A stretch of DNA of 64,000 bases from Clostridium beijerinckii (lineage in GTDB: Bacteria > Bacillota > Clostridia > Clostridiales > Clostridiaceae), in contig NZ_CP073653.1 of the NCBI RefSeq assembly GCF_018223745.1, positions 5,733,501 through 5,797,500 of the forward strand. The letters run 5' to 3'. Positions 8,407 to 17,922 of this stretch are shown one piece after another. The translations under genes were made by a program, and so were the position numbers. Position 1 is the stretch's first letter. Each line of letters begins with the position of its first letter. The notes beneath the pieces were generated by a model, which was not told the origin of the DNA, ran no database searches, and worked only from the letters and a program-made list of their open reading frames with translations.

Positions 8407-8630
8407 TATTGCAATTCCTCCTTTGTTACACTATCGCTCATTCCTGTTGTGCTATTGTCCACAACGATTCCTAACATTGTTAGAACTCCAAGCACTGTGT
8501 TTACTATATCATTCCAATTATCAGGGAATATTTTAAATCCTAATTGTTGGCTTAAAAGTACAATTGCACTTGCAATATACACCCAAAAACTCTTATTTTT
8601 TAATCTTGCCTTTAAATCAATTTTATTCAT
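8406..8630 (-). CDS. Phage holin (phi LC3 type)
   Basis: The 74-residue product begins with a short basic segment (MNKIDLKARLKNKSFW), has a hydrophobic span of about 20 residues and then a second one (VLGVLTMLGIVV), and ends in an acidic tail. This layout and the NKSFWV start fit phi LC3-family holins. The ATG at 8630 is preferred over that at 8651 because AGAGGT lies about 9 nt upstream. It sits directly before the amidase, the usual lysis cassette order. Confidence 0.82.
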   Translation of the reverse strand: MNKIDLKARLKNKSFWVYIASAIVLLSQQLGFKIFPDNWNDIVNTVLGVLTMLGIVVDNSTTGMSDSVTKEELQ

Positions 8631-8637
8631 ATCATTT

Positions 8638-8844
8638 CTACCTCTTTTCATTTATTTTGCTTTTGATCTCTCTTACATCTTCCTGAATATGTTCAACTAA
8701 ATTAAATTTTTCTGCCAAAGTATCTAATAAATTTTGATACCTCGCTTCTCTTTCGCCTGTGGTCCTTAATACATAAACCAGTAAACACGCAAACATTCCA
8801 TACCCCAGGCCCTGTTTTAAGGCCATATTAATTAATTCATCCAT
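8638..8844 (-). CDS. BhlA/UviB-type holin-like protein
   Basis: The product of about 68 residues has one N-terminal membrane span (QGLGYGMFACLLVYVL) followed by a charged helix (TGEREARYQNLLDTLAEKF...). This matches the UviB/BhlA bacteriocin-associated holin family of clostridia. The ATG at 8844 is chosen because GTAGGTG lies just upstream; an earlier ATG at 8859 is in frame. A second holin-like protein beside a phi LC3-type holin is common in clostridial prophages. Confidence 0.8.
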   Translation of the reverse strand: MDELINMALKQGLGYGMFACLLVYVLRTTGEREARYQNLLDTLAEKFNLVEHIQEDVREIKSKINEKR

Positions 8845-8925
8845 AACACACCTACTCATTCAACATTAAAAAAGGCCATAAAAAAAAGACTTATCAAAAG
8901 TCTGTTATTTAGGCCATGACATTTA

Positions 8926-9030
8926 TTATTGAGCTGCTAAAATCGCCGCTACTCTATCTCTCCATAATGGCGGCACTTCTTCGATTGTCATTATCCCCTC
9001 TTTTATTCTTCTAACATATATAACAACCAT
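8926..9030 (-). CDS. Small conserved phage protein (34 aa) before the lysis genes
   Basis: A 34-residue frame starts with ATG at 9030 after GGAGGTGCAAAATA and ends at 8926. It begins MVVIYVRRIKEGIMTIEEVP and contains PPLWRDRVAAIL. Such short proteins with PPxWRxxV are regularly found between tail fibre and holin genes in clostridial and Bacillus phages (XkdX-like position). Its start overlaps the stop of the upstream gene (TAATG). Function unknown. Confidence 0.6.
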   Translation of the reverse strand: MVVIYVRRIKEGIMTIEEVPPLWRDRVAAILAAQ

Positions 9031-9320
9031 TATTTTGCACCTCCTAACATTGCTGCAATCTCTACAAGTGCGGCTTCAAGTTCGTTTAATCTTGCTTCAA
9101 CTGGATCAACTTCTTTTGCTATATCAATATATTTGTAGTATAGTTCATTATGCTCTTTATCATATACCAGTATTGATTGTTTCCCCTCGACCTCAACAAT
9201 TTCAGGCTCATTTTTATCTAATACATAGCCTTCATTTACATCAAATTCATTAAGATCATAATTAAAATTTTATCTAATAAATGTAACCTCATTTTTTTCG
9301 TTAGTTCTAATAAATATCAT
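9030..9320 (-). pseudogene. Small tail-associated protein interrupted by in-frame TAA
   Basis: From ATG 9320 (AGGAGG upstream) the frame encodes MIFIRTNEKNEVTFIR and then TAA at 9270-9272. The same frame continues without a stop to 9030 with coherent coding sequence (LVYDKEHNELYYKYIDI, ending in a coiled coil LNELEAALVEIAAML). Proteins of this layout follow tail fibres in many clostridial phages. The stop is most simply a nonsense change of a codon such as CAA. An unbroken product would be about 96 residues. Confidence 0.65.
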
Positions 9321-9331
9321 TTTATATCCTC

Positions 9332-11905
9332 CTAAACTTTAAATTTTAATATATTTCTTGCGTTTGCAAGCATTACAAATTCATTATTTGCATTACCAGC
9401 GGCCCCAACAAATCCGCTACCTTCATTGTATAGACCGCCAAATGGATATGATTGTGGAATTGAGGTAACATCACCATCCAATACAGTAACGCCAGTTCCA
9501 GTTGCGCTTGATCCACTTCCTTCACTTGTCCCTAACACTATCACTGATCGCCCCGCTGGGCTGAATCCTGCGTTGTATGCGTAACCTATTGACATTTGCG
9601 CCCCAGATTCCTTCAATATATAACCACCGTATGAACTTGAAGAACTTGTACTTGACCTAAATGGCTTAAATACATAATCAGTAGTTCCATTTCCTACAAA
9701 ACCAACTTGATAGATCGAGCTAAGACTGACTTTAGCAACATTCGATCCATCTGATTTATTGGCTTTTGTATAAGATGTAGTACCGTTGTTGAAACTGTCT
9801 ACTATCCAAATACAGTTTTTAGATAGTCCTATTGAAGTAATAAGACTTCCCCCTGTCGTGGATTGGAAAACACTTGAGATCGTTGAAGAATAAACTAAAT
9901 TTCCGTTTATATCAAACCTCTGTATATTGGCATCGCGGCTGTACCTTGATACTTTGTAGATGTCTCCGTTGCTATCATCAAGCACGTAACTATAACTTGT
10001 TGGAGAATGGGCCAAGCACCTATTTGATCTGTATGTCCAGCCTACAAATTGTAAATTAGTATCATACCAACCTGAATTAGCCCCTCCACCATAGGCGATA
10101 TTTACCCATAATAAATTTGTCCATCTATCAAACCTTATAAATGGTGCGCTTGTGTCTGATGGCCTAGGCCATGACACTTTTGTTACTACATTTAATTTAG
10201 CATCAAATTTTATTAAATCAACTGTGCCATAGTTAGTATTGCAAACCAATAAATATGGACAACCATCATTGTCTATTGCAACACAAGGGGTTGCATATTG
10301 ATAACTTGTTGTTGATCTATAAAAAGATGTATAAGATCCGCCCAAACTTTCAACTGTTGCAGATCCATCAACCCCAAAAATGCTTTTTCCAGCTACAATA
10401 TATTGGCTTAATAAGTTTGGATCACCTTTGATTATTTGCGGGCCAGCTGTATATGTATTGGCTGGTATCGTCTGATCCGTTGTTCCTGGTGTTATTGTTG
10501 CGGCAGCTTTGGAAGGGATATTCCCCGCCACTTTTACCCCTTTAGTATAGGCACTATATCCATTTAAAATATGGTTTGCTGCTGCGGTTGCATCTGCGCT
10601 GTCGATAACGGTTGGACTTCCTGAAACGCCCACGATTTTAACACCAGATTTTATATTATTTGAAACGATATTTGAATCAATTTGAGCGGCTGTGGCAACT
10701 ATTTCTGGGTAGCCGCTTGTTGTGCTTGTTATATACGCCCCTTGTGGAAATCTGAAGTATCTATTGTTAGGGTAGAACGCACTAACTCCAACACTTACCG
10801 CACTTACTGAAGCTGGCTGATTTAGCATAGTTCCAACAATGCCTGTATCATTATCATTGCTAAAAGTTTCATTCGCTAGTACATGAGCTGCAATGGTGTT
10901 CCCTTCGGCACTAGCCTTGATAAAAAAACAATCACCCGCCAGATCGTACCAAATTGTAACCGCCTTACCCTTTATCAAATTGGCTGGTGTTGTTGTGTTT
11001 GGTTTATATAGCGGCCTTCCATTAACAAGTGTGCTTGTACCATTGTTATTATAAGCAACTCTGAAGCTTTTTGAACTTCCATCAATAAGATCCACACCAT
11101 TTAATATTATTGCGTTTGAAGATCCCTGGGCCAACTGTAAGACTTGTATACCATCAACCCTATTTGTTAAGTTTCCAGCGATATCGCCATTTAAAGTATT
11201 TTTTATTCCTGAAAACCATGAGTTAAAATCATTTGCAAATTGAGTTTCCATAGCATCTATTTGTGATTGTTCTGTTGTTTTAGTAGAATCATACCAAGCT
11301 TGAAAATCTGTTTTCTTTTGAGTTGTCCAAGTAGAAAGGTCTGTATCATATTGGCTTTTCTTTTGAGTTAACCAGGTTTGATATTGATTGAATAATGTTG
11401 TCGTGTCTACTTGGTCTATAGTTCCATGGACTATCCCACATTTTGAATTATCAAGTCTAAGATCTGTTATATTGGGTTGGCTTATACTTAAAACCCCTTT
11501 ACCAATATAAATATCAGCTATTCCCAATTCATAGGCGTTCGCATCTCTCTGTAGCTCTGGAGCTGCTGGCGTAGTAGCAAAAGTACCTTTTTTCACTTTT
11601 GCATTGATAGCTCTAGTTATAACATCAAATCTTAAAACAACTCTATCAATTCTATTTAGTATTCCATCCGCATTCTCAATATTTAAGGCTAAATCATCAT
11701 CATTATTATAGTAATAGCCTTTGATCCATGCTTTACCAGGCTTTATGGTTATGGTCATATCACCATTCGATAATGTTTGTAAGTTTGTACTAGGGTTTGG
11801 GAAAACTCCATTGCCTATAAAACTTGAAAAATATTCCGCGAAAAAGTCTGCTTTATACTTACGATCTCCGTTAATACTGTTAAAAAATCCACTCTTTTCT
11901 GCCAT
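9332..11905 (-). CDS. Phage tail fibre / receptor-binding structural protein
   Basis: The 857-residue product begins with a tail-attachment region found in Gram-positive siphophages (MAEKSGFFNSINGDRKYKAD, then ITIKPGKAWIKGYYY). Helical linkers rich in Gln/Lys/Trp (about residues 165-230) follow, then repeated Gly/Ala/Ser-rich modules and a C-terminal half (from about 520) of short beta-like repeats that may form a propeller. It is the largest protein after the tape measure and lies between the Gp37-like hub gene and the lysis region, as expected for the host-recognition fibre. The receptor cannot be predicted. Confidence 0.75.
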   Translation of the reverse strand: MAEKSGFFNSINGDRKYKADFFAEYFSSFIGNGVFPNPSTNLQTLSNGDMTITIKPGKAWIKGYYYNNDDDLALNIENADGILNRIDRVVLRFDVITRAINAKVKKGTFATTPAAPELQRDANAYELGIADIYIGKGVLSISQPNITDLRLDNSKCGIVHGTIDQVDTTTLFNQYQTWLTQKKSQYDTDLSTWTTQKKTDFQAWYDSTKTTEQSQIDAMETQFANDFNSWFSGIKNTLNGDIAGNLTNRVDGIQVLQLAQGSSNAIILNGVDLIDGSSKSFRVAYNNNGTSTLVNGRPLYKPNTTTPANLIKGKAVTIWYDLAGDCFFIKASAEGNTIAAHVLANETFSNDNDTGIVGTMLNQPASVSAVSVGVSAFYPNNRYFRFPQGAYITSTTSGYPEIVATAAQIDSNIVSNNIKSGVKIVGVSGSPTVIDSADATAAANHILNGYSAYTKGVKVAGNIPSKAAATITPGTTDQTIPANTYTAGPQIIKGDPNLLSQYIVAGKSIFGVDGSATVESLGGSYTSFYRSTTSYQYATPCVAIDNDGCPYLLVCNTNYGTVDLIKFDAKLNVVTKVSWPRPSDTSAPFIRFDRWTNLLWVNIAYGGGANSGWYDTNLQFVGWTYRSNRCLAHSPTSYSYVLDDSNGDIYKVSRYSRDANIQRFDINGNLVYSSTISSVFQSTTGGSLITSIGLSKNCIWIVDSFNNGTTSYTKANKSDGSNVAKVSLSSIYQVGFVGNGTTDYVFKPFRSSTSSSSSYGGYILKESGAQMSIGYAYNAGFSPAGRSVIVLGTSEGSGSSATGTGVTVLDGDVTSIPQSYPFGGLYNEGSGFVGAAGNANNEFVMLANARNILKFKV

Positions 11906-11906
11906 C

Positions 11907-13004
11907 TTATCCCCTCATTTTCTGCTTTAGTTTATCAATTAAAGTTGGTACATTATTACCAAAAATTATATTAATAGTTTGTCCATTTTGTTCATATACT
12001 TCTTCAACTTCTGTGATCCTTGCGTTTATAACTAAATTCCACCTTTTAGAAACACACGTAACAATATCGCCAAGGTTAAAATCTTTTTTATATGCTAAAT
12101 TTGAATTAACATTAATAGTGCTATCAAAAGTCAGAACTTCTTTTGTTGCTGCAAGCGCTTCATTTCCCTTTTCGATCAATAAATCATGGTAAGCTTGTTC
12201 GCTCAAAACATTATTATCTTTATCAACATTGGTTAAGCTCTTTTGATCTGCAAATATTTCAAATCTATCCAGGCCCGCTGAATTTCCAACGGTGGCAAGT
12301 TTCCTTTCAGGACCTTCACCGATCCCGCCAATTAGAACCAAATTTTTATAGTTATTCAAACTATCTGTAAATTCTTGACTTAGCACATTTTCAAATTCTT
12401 TGCTGAATATGATCCTTGGGTTTACATTCTGGCTTATGCTTCGATCTTGGCCCTTGTATACTTCAAAGATCAAATCTTTATTAACTGGATCAAACTTGAT
12501 CCTATGGCCTAAATCAGATATATTACTTAGGTTCTTAATTTCTTCAGCCAAGTTTGAATATGATACTTGATAATTGACCGATTCATTGAATCCCTTTAAG
12601 CTGCCAAGTGTTAAATTATTTATTATTCTTGATAGATCCATTGGGTTTATACAATTGTGGTCTACTAGCTGCCGCATGGCATTTTCTGTTGTATCGTTTA
12701 TTATTTCAGTACCCCAAATAATTCGCCTATTTAAATAGCCAGTCAAAAAATAACCCTTTGCAATAATGATCTCTTTGCCTTCTTCATCTTGTTTTAAATT
12801 CACATATTCAATGTACGCGGCTTCTGGATCTCCTTTGATATATATAATATTTTCCCTTTTCAATAACGAAAGAATTTCAGGAGTTAGGCCACAATGCAGC
12901 TCAAACTCTCCAGCTTCAAAATACTTTCTAACATATCTAAATGATATAAAACCTTCAACTATGCCTTTAAAGGTTAAATTCCTATCAAATATAAGCAACT
13001 CCAT
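11907..13004 (-). CDS. Siphovirus Gp37-like tail protein (baseplate hub / Tal type)
   Basis: The 365-residue protein begins MELLIFDRNLTFKGIVEGF and contains the RYVRKYFEAGEFELH segment typical of the ReqiPepy6 Gp37-like family. It lies directly after the distal tail gene and before the tail fibre, the place of the Tal/baseplate hub that closes the tail tube. No peptidase motif is visible, so this version looks structural. Confidence 0.78.
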   Translation of the reverse strand: MELLIFDRNLTFKGIVEGFISFRYVRKYFEAGEFELHCGLTPEILSLLKRENIIYIKGDPEAAYIEYVNLKQDEEGKEIIIAKGYFLTGYLNRRIIWGTEIINDTTENAMRQLVDHNCINPMDLSRIINNLTLGSLKGFNESVNYQVSYSNLAEEIKNLSNISDLGHRIKFDPVNKDLIFEVYKGQDRSISQNVNPRIIFSKEFENVLSQEFTDSLNNYKNLVLIGGIGEGPERKLATVGNSAGLDRFEIFADQKSLTNVDKDNNVLSEQAYHDLLIEKGNEALAATKEVLTFDSTINVNSNLAYKKDFNLGDIVTCVSKRWNLVINARITEVEEVYEQNGQTINIIFGNNVPTLIDKLKQKMRG

Positions 13005-13006
13005 AC

Positions 13007-13873
13007 TTACACCCCCAAATATTGTGGTGTGTAATATATTGTAACTTCCAGGTTATCAATGAATTGTTCTGCATCATACCTGAATAAATTATCACCTGTA
13101 GCCAATTGTAAAAATGTACTTTGAAAATCAATATAATTAAATATGTTTGTAGAAACTCCACCTATAACGCTTTCAAGCTTTTTGTTGCCGAAGCTAGTAT
13201 TTAAAACAATAACTTCACCTGCTTGCATGGTCCTATTGATCTTTATAAATTCTTGTGTATTAACATTCAATATTGATGGGTTTACAACCGTTGCCAGCGC
13301 TCTAAATTCGGCCCTAATACCACAATCAACATCACCATCATTAAATACATCAACGATCAATGATGGCTCTCTGTGCCCTATTTCAACGCCTGTTTCCTCT
13401 GGTATTTCAAAATCAAAACCGAAATCACCTTTCCATAAGGCAATTTCAGCTTGTGATTCTGCTATATTCATCCAGAAAGGGTTGCTTGCGGTACAACTTA
13501 TAAGACATTTATTAACTGTGCCATTAACACTTGTAAAGTATGGAAGTGAATCAATTATACATTTAGTTTTAACTTCTTTTACTGGATCTTTATAGATCAA
13601 ATATCCTTCACCTAGTCGCGGGTTAAATACTTTATTGATCTTATTTCTATAATCTATTAGATCCGTTTCATTATCAGCAATTATTGCAATTTCAATTGTC
13701 TTGTCATTTGATTCAATCGTATTGCCTAAGTAAGTTGATCCATCCTGATTCATGCCTTTATTAGTATAAATATTTACTTTCCCTTTTTCTGAAAAACCAA
13801 GCAGCAAAAGCGGTGCGAACTCATTAAAATCAATTCTTTGGCCTAATTTGTTAACATAAGTTAATTTTTTCAC
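13007..13873 (-). CDS. Distal tail protein (Dit, Sipho_tail family)
   Basis: The 288-residue protein shows Dit features: N-terminal FNEFAPLLLLGFSEKG, a central IEIAIIADNETDLIDYRNKINKVF segment and a C-terminal beta-rich galectin-like region. It follows the tape measure and precedes the Gp37-like protein. Dit hexamers form the hub linking tail tube and baseplate. Confidence 0.83.
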   Translation of the reverse strand: MKKLTYVNKLGQRIDFNEFAPLLLLGFSEKGKVNIYTNKGMNQDGSTYLGNTIESNDKTIEIAIIADNETDLIDYRNKINKVFNPRLGEGYLIYKDPVKEVKTKCIIDSLPYFTSVNGTVNKCLISCTASNPFWMNIAESQAEIALWKGDFGFDFEIPEETGVEIGHREPSLIVDVFNDGDVDCGIRAEFRALATVVNPSILNVNTQEFIKINRTMQAGEVIVLNTSFGNKKLESVIGGVSTNIFNYIDFQSTFLQLATGDNLFRYDAEQFIDNLEVTIYYTPQYLGV

Positions 13874-13885
13874 TTCTTTTCCTCC

Positions 13886-16783
13886 TTACAATCCAAATGC
13901 TAGTTCTTGCAACGCTCTTTTGTTCTGCTTTGCGGTTTCAGCTGGACTTAATGCTGATGGACTATAGATATTTACAATTTGACTAATTCCGCTGCTGGCT
14001 ACTTGGCGGCTGCCTGATATTGCAAAATTCGCATTTCCTGAATCAACTGCTGGGATCGCTGCTGCTAGGGCCTTTGCTTGTTTAGCAATGTTCCCAACTG
14101 TTGATGCAATACCAATCTCAAACCCTTGGCCAGTATATATCCCTATTTGTTTCATAACCCTTGATGGTGAATGAATATCTAATGAATGTTTTATACCCGC
14201 CACAAAATCATCCACAAGGCCGCCCATCCATCCGCTCATATCATCCCAGGCGGTTTTAATTCCATTTCTAAGGCCATCAACTATATTTTTACCAATGTCA
14301 AGCATTCTTTCTGGTAAGTTTTCAAAGGTATCAACGATTCCATTAAAAGTATCTTGTGCCCCTTGGGTAGCTTCTGTAAGCATATTACTTCCCCATGTAG
14401 TAACGTTAGCAACTGTATTAGTTAACCAATTTTCAACGCTGCCAGGTAATTGAGTGAACCAATTAATAACAGAATTATATGTATTGCTTGCGGCTGCTGT
14501 CGCTTCGCTTAGCATATTACTTCCCCATGATTCAATATTAGTAATTGTATTAGTTAACCAGGTCATTATATTTCCAGGTAGTGCGCTAAACCATTGACCA
14601 ACTGAATCGATCCATTGAGGTACATTTATAGTTAAATAATTAATTACATCTGATCCCCATTTAAATATGGCTCCTACCGCTTCACCTAATCCAAAAGCTA
14701 TCTTATGTGGCAATTGGGCGAACCATTGCCCCATGGAATCTAACCAAGCTGGTATACTTTTTGTGAAAAAGTCAGTTACTTTGGTCCATCCATCCTGAAA
14801 GGTTTGCGGTACTGTAGTTGTAAAAAACAAAGCAAATCCACTAAAAGCGGTTGGAATTGTGTCTGTAAAGAAAGTTATTATTCCATTAAATACAGAAATT
14901 GCGGTGGTGCTTATTGCCTCCCATGCTCCAATTATTGCATTTCTAAAACCTTCATTTGTATTCCACAAGTAAACTATAGCTGCAACTAATCCAACTATTG
15001 CCGCAACTATTAAACCTATAACATTTGCTTCCATGGCGGTATTTAAAAGATATTGAGTAACTGTCAAAGCTTCTTCAGCTTCTTTTGCGCTCTGGAATCC
15101 CAGCACCAGATCATTAATGACGCTCGTTGCTGCGAAAACTTGCATAGCTGTTCCTATCCCAACGATTCCAGCGGCTATTAAACTAGAATTATCCATTATC
15201 CAACCCAGACCATCCAACAATGTTGGCAGCGCATTTGTGGCCATATCAGCTATGTTTTTTATTAATTCCCCCAATCCTTGTGACAATGCTTCTATCCCAG
15301 CTTTTAGATTGGACTCGGAAAAAGCGTCTGCCATTTGATCTGCTGCATCATTCAAGCTTGGCATAAGCTCCTTTGATATAGGCAATAGTATGCTTGTTTC
15401 AATCTGTCTGCCTAATCCTTGCAGCGCTTCGATAGGTGTATTATATTTAACTTGGTTAATTTGATTCATTGAATCGGTTGTCTTATCAAACATGGTCTGC
15501 ATACTATCAAGGTTTGTAATTACTTTTGGGCCTAGATCTTCCCATTGAGTTCCAAAAAGATCAACCCCAGCGGCACTTTGTTTTACTGGATCATCCATTT
15601 TCCTAAGACCTTCAATGATCTGGAAAAAGGCTGCTCTTGCAGTTTCTCCACCCGCACCAAATTTTTTGGCCATTTCATCTGCATTAAGGCCAAGTTTACT
15701 GAATCCATCTGCTGTGGTATCAGATCCATCAATAACCCTGATTGATAATTCTTTTACTGCATCCCCTACTTTGTCTAAATTAAAGGCCCCATTTTGCGCT
15801 CCAGCTTCAAAAACATCAAGCATATCGTTAGCATCTAAACCAAGCTTTCCAAATTGGACCGAATATTCATTTACACTATCTAACAATTCATCACTATAGT
15901 TTAAATTCTCTTGCTGCCCTTGTGCTAATAAATTAAAAGCTTCTTCAGATGTGATCCCAAATTGTTTCATTAGCGCCTGAACTGAACGCATACTTTCAGG
16001 GACTTCCACCCCAAAGGTATCTCTAAATGCAATGGCATTTTGTGTTACCCCTTGCAGATCCTCTCCTGTGCCTTGCATATACTGTCTTACGCTTGAAAAA
16101 CTTTCAGCGGCATCTTCAATGCTTTCGCCAAAATTATTATTATAAACCGCTTCGATCTGGTCATTAAACTTTGCCATTTCTTCATTGGTTGCGCCTGTTT
16201 GAGCTTGCAATCCATTTAAAGACTTTTGCCAATCTCCACCAAATGTTATGACTCCGCTTATACCTTCTTTTAGCTTGTCCCATATATCCCCACCAATGGC
16301 CATTCCAAAACCGCGCTTGATATATTCACCCATGTTAGCGAATAAACCTTTGCTTTTTTCAACTTCTTCTTCCAGATCCTTGATAGGCTTTTTTAAATCA
16401 CCACCTGAAGGCGGGTTCATAGCATCCTTGTAAGATGCTTTAAACTTATTTAATGACGTTTCTGTGAACTCTATTTCTCTTTGGAATGCTCTGTATTGTG
16501 CTTCGCCTATATCCCCTTTAGCAAATTGCGCTTCGACTTGGCTTTCAGCTTCTTTCAAAGCTTTCAACTTTTGGCTTGTGTTTTCTATTTGTTTGGCCAA
16601 TAATTCTTGCTTTTGGGCCAATGCTGCTGTGTTTCCTGGATCGAATTTTAATAGCCTTTCAACATCTTTCAGCTCTTTTTGAATATCAATACTTTGCTTT
16701 GTAACATCTGACAATGACTTTTGGAGTCCTGTGGTTTCCCCATCCAATTCAATAGTAATTCCTTTAATTCTACTATCTGCCAT
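13886..16783 (-). CDS. Phage tail tape measure protein
   Basis: The 965-residue protein opens with a coiled-coil region (residues 1-130), then a TMP core with repeated FG/LGL and QALMKQFGITSEEAFNLLAQ-type segments. Two or more hydrophobic spans follow (SSLIAAGIVGIGTAMQVF; NVIGLIVAAIVGLVAAIVYL). From about residue 640 there are three related tryptophan-rich repeats (GQWF..LPG, WLTNT, WGSNML). Length predicts a tail of roughly 140 nm by the usual rule of about 1.5 angstrom per residue. It sits after the frameshifted chaperone genes and before Dit. Confidence 0.9.
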   Translation of the reverse strand: MADSRIKGITIELDGETTGLQKSLSDVTKQSIDIQKELKDVERLLKFDPGNTAALAQKQELLAKQIENTSQKLKALKEAESQVEAQFAKGDIGEAQYRAFQREIEFTETSLNKFKASYKDAMNPPSGGDLKKPIKDLEEEVEKSKGLFANMGEYIKRGFGMAIGGDIWDKLKEGISGVITFGGDWQKSLNGLQAQTGATNEEMAKFNDQIEAVYNNNFGESIEDAAESFSSVRQYMQGTGEDLQGVTQNAIAFRDTFGVEVPESMRSVQALMKQFGITSEEAFNLLAQGQQENLNYSDELLDSVNEYSVQFGKLGLDANDMLDVFEAGAQNGAFNLDKVGDAVKELSIRVIDGSDTTADGFSKLGLNADEMAKKFGAGGETARAAFFQIIEGLRKMDDPVKQSAAGVDLFGTQWEDLGPKVITNLDSMQTMFDKTTDSMNQINQVKYNTPIEALQGLGRQIETSILLPISKELMPSLNDAADQMADAFSESNLKAGIEALSQGLGELIKNIADMATNALPTLLDGLGWIMDNSSLIAAGIVGIGTAMQVFAATSVINDLVLGFQSAKEAEEALTVTQYLLNTAMEANVIGLIVAAIVGLVAAIVYLWNTNEGFRNAIIGAWEAISTTAISVFNGIITFFTDTIPTAFSGFALFFTTTVPQTFQDGWTKVTDFFTKSIPAWLDSMGQWFAQLPHKIAFGLGEAVGAIFKWGSDVINYLTINVPQWIDSVGQWFSALPGNIMTWLTNTITNIESWGSNMLSEATAAASNTYNSVINWFTQLPGSVENWLTNTVANVTTWGSNMLTEATQGAQDTFNGIVDTFENLPERMLDIGKNIVDGLRNGIKTAWDDMSGWMGGLVDDFVAGIKHSLDIHSPSRVMKQIGIYTGQGFEIGIASTVGNIAKQAKALAAAIPAVDSGNANFAISGSRQVASSGISQIVNIYSPSALSPAETAKQNKRALQELAFGL

Positions 16784-16799
16784 CTTCTCACCTCACTTT

Positions 16800-17006
16800 C
16801 TAAAAATTATCAAAGTCGGCCTGGTTTGCTGCTCTTGTTTTACTTCTGTTTGGGTTGTTCATTTCAATAAATTCTTCAATGTAATCAAAGCACATACCAA
16901 TGGTCATAATTTCAAGATCTTCACGCTGGAGATCGCATTTTCTGCATAAAATAACAAATGATTCAGTCGTTAAAACCGAATCATCTGCTGAATTATCATT
17001 TTCTAT
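16800..17006 (-). CDS. Tail assembly chaperone extension (T part, made by -1 frameshift)
   Basis: This frame has no start codon of its own. It opens at the A9 run at the end of the upstream chaperone gene and continues 68 codons to the stop at 16800, with LCRKCDLQREDLEIMTIGMC and a C-terminus MNNPNRSKTRAANQADFDNF. This is the classical gpG/gpGT arrangement: a small share of ribosomes slip back one base and add this domain, which recruits the tape measure. Position between the major tail protein and tape measure genes fits exactly. Confidence 0.78.
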   Translation of the reverse strand: MENDNSADDSVLTTESFVILCRKCDLQREDLEIMTIGMCFDYIEEFIEMNNPNRSKTRAANQADFDNF

Positions 17007-17344
17007 TTTTTTTTACTTTGAATACTTGAAGCAATCAAATCTTGAATCTCTGGGATTATTTGAAATAATGGAAATTCGTCAAAACCATCCAGCCAGGTGA
17101 TAGGATCTGGAATTGAATTATCAGCGGTCTTTGCTAACACCCATATAATGTTATAAAATATTTCAAAATCTGCATTTTCTAACATTTCAAAATTGTCTTT
17201 CGCATCTTTAAACTTATTTAATCTATTCAATTTGATTATTTCTGCAAAATAATCTTTATGGAATTGCGCTTTAAATCTAAGCGGTGTTGCTGCTGTTGAT
17301 TTAAAAGTGACTTCTTTATTATCAATTGTTATTGTCTTTTCCAA
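17003..17344 (-). CDS. Tail assembly chaperone (G part)
   Basis: The 113-residue product begins MEKTITIDNKEVTFKSTAAT and has the RFKAQFHKDYFAEI segment seen in Gram-positive phage tail chaperones. It ends IQSKKK at TAG (17003-17005) directly after nine A residues. It coats the tape measure during tail assembly together with its longer frameshifted form. Confidence 0.82.
   Translation of the reverse strand: MEKTITIDNKEVTFKSTAATPLRFKAQFHKDYFAEIIKLNRLNKFKDAKDNFEMLENADFEIFYNIIWVLAKTADNSIPDPITWLDGFDEFPLFQIIPEIQDLIASSIQSKKK
17006..17014 (-). promoter_or_regulatory. Slippery A9 sequence for -1 ribosomal frameshift
   Basis: AGT followed by nine A and TAG at the end of the G frame allows tandem slippage by -1, which joins it to the T frame. 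A homopolymer of A is a known slippery site in siphophage tail chaperone genes. No pseudoknot was modelled. Confidence 0.7.
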
Positions 17345-17357
17345 TTACGCCACCCCT

Positions 17358-17921
17358 TTAAGCTGCTACTTTTTCATATACTTTTGAATACCAGCCATTA
17401 TAGATCTCTGCTGGTGTCATTGTAGTTGTCTTTGTTTTAACCGCAAGATCTGTTGCTCTTGGAGCTGCAACAAAAGTTAACTCACTTGTGTTTGGATCTG
17501 CTTTATCTGCCTTTGTACTAGATCCAACTTTTGGTCTTGATGCAGTACAATTATATAGAACGTGTCTTGTTGCCTTTACATCACCATCAAACTCAAATAA
17601 TAGCGCAAAAGGCTTGCCCACTAAATTTGATCTTTCTGTTAAAACTGCATCTTTTTCGTCTTTAACTTCCCCAAGCGCATCAATTAAAAATTGCTCTGGA
17701 ATATTTGCAAGGGTCAAGGTCCCATCGTACCCCTGGTTATTTGATGCAGAATAGTATAAAACATTATCCGCATAAAATTCGGTCATATCCCCTCTAGGAT
17801 CTAGGGCCAATTCAATTCCACCTTCTAGTGCAATCGGTGTATCATAAGTTATAACGCCATTAACAACCGAAAAAGTTGCGTAATGCACATTTGTTAATCC
17901 ATAAGTAACTTTATTATCCAT
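17358..17921 (-). CDS. Major tail protein (phi13 family)
   Basis: The 187-residue protein contains GIELALDPRGDMTEFYADN and GYDGTLTLANIPEQFL, hallmarks of phi13-type major tail (tube) proteins, and a C-terminal PAEIYNGWYSKVYEKV. It forms the tail tube. It is followed by the chaperone genes and preceded by the tail terminator. Confidence 0.88.
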   Translation of the reverse strand: MDNKVTYGLTNVHYATFSVVNGVITYDTPIALEGGIELALDPRGDMTEFYADNVLYYSASNNQGYDGTLTLANIPEQFLIDALGEVKDEKDAVLTERSNLVGKPFALLFEFDGDVKATRHVLYNCTASRPKVGSSTKADKADPNTSELTFVAAPRATDLAVKTKTTTMTPAEIYNGWYSKVYEKVAA

Positions 17922-17922
17922 A

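Noticed and set aside
13143..13595. 150-codon plus-strand frame inside the Dit gene
   Set aside because: Antisense shadow of a well-supported tail gene, with no ribosome site.
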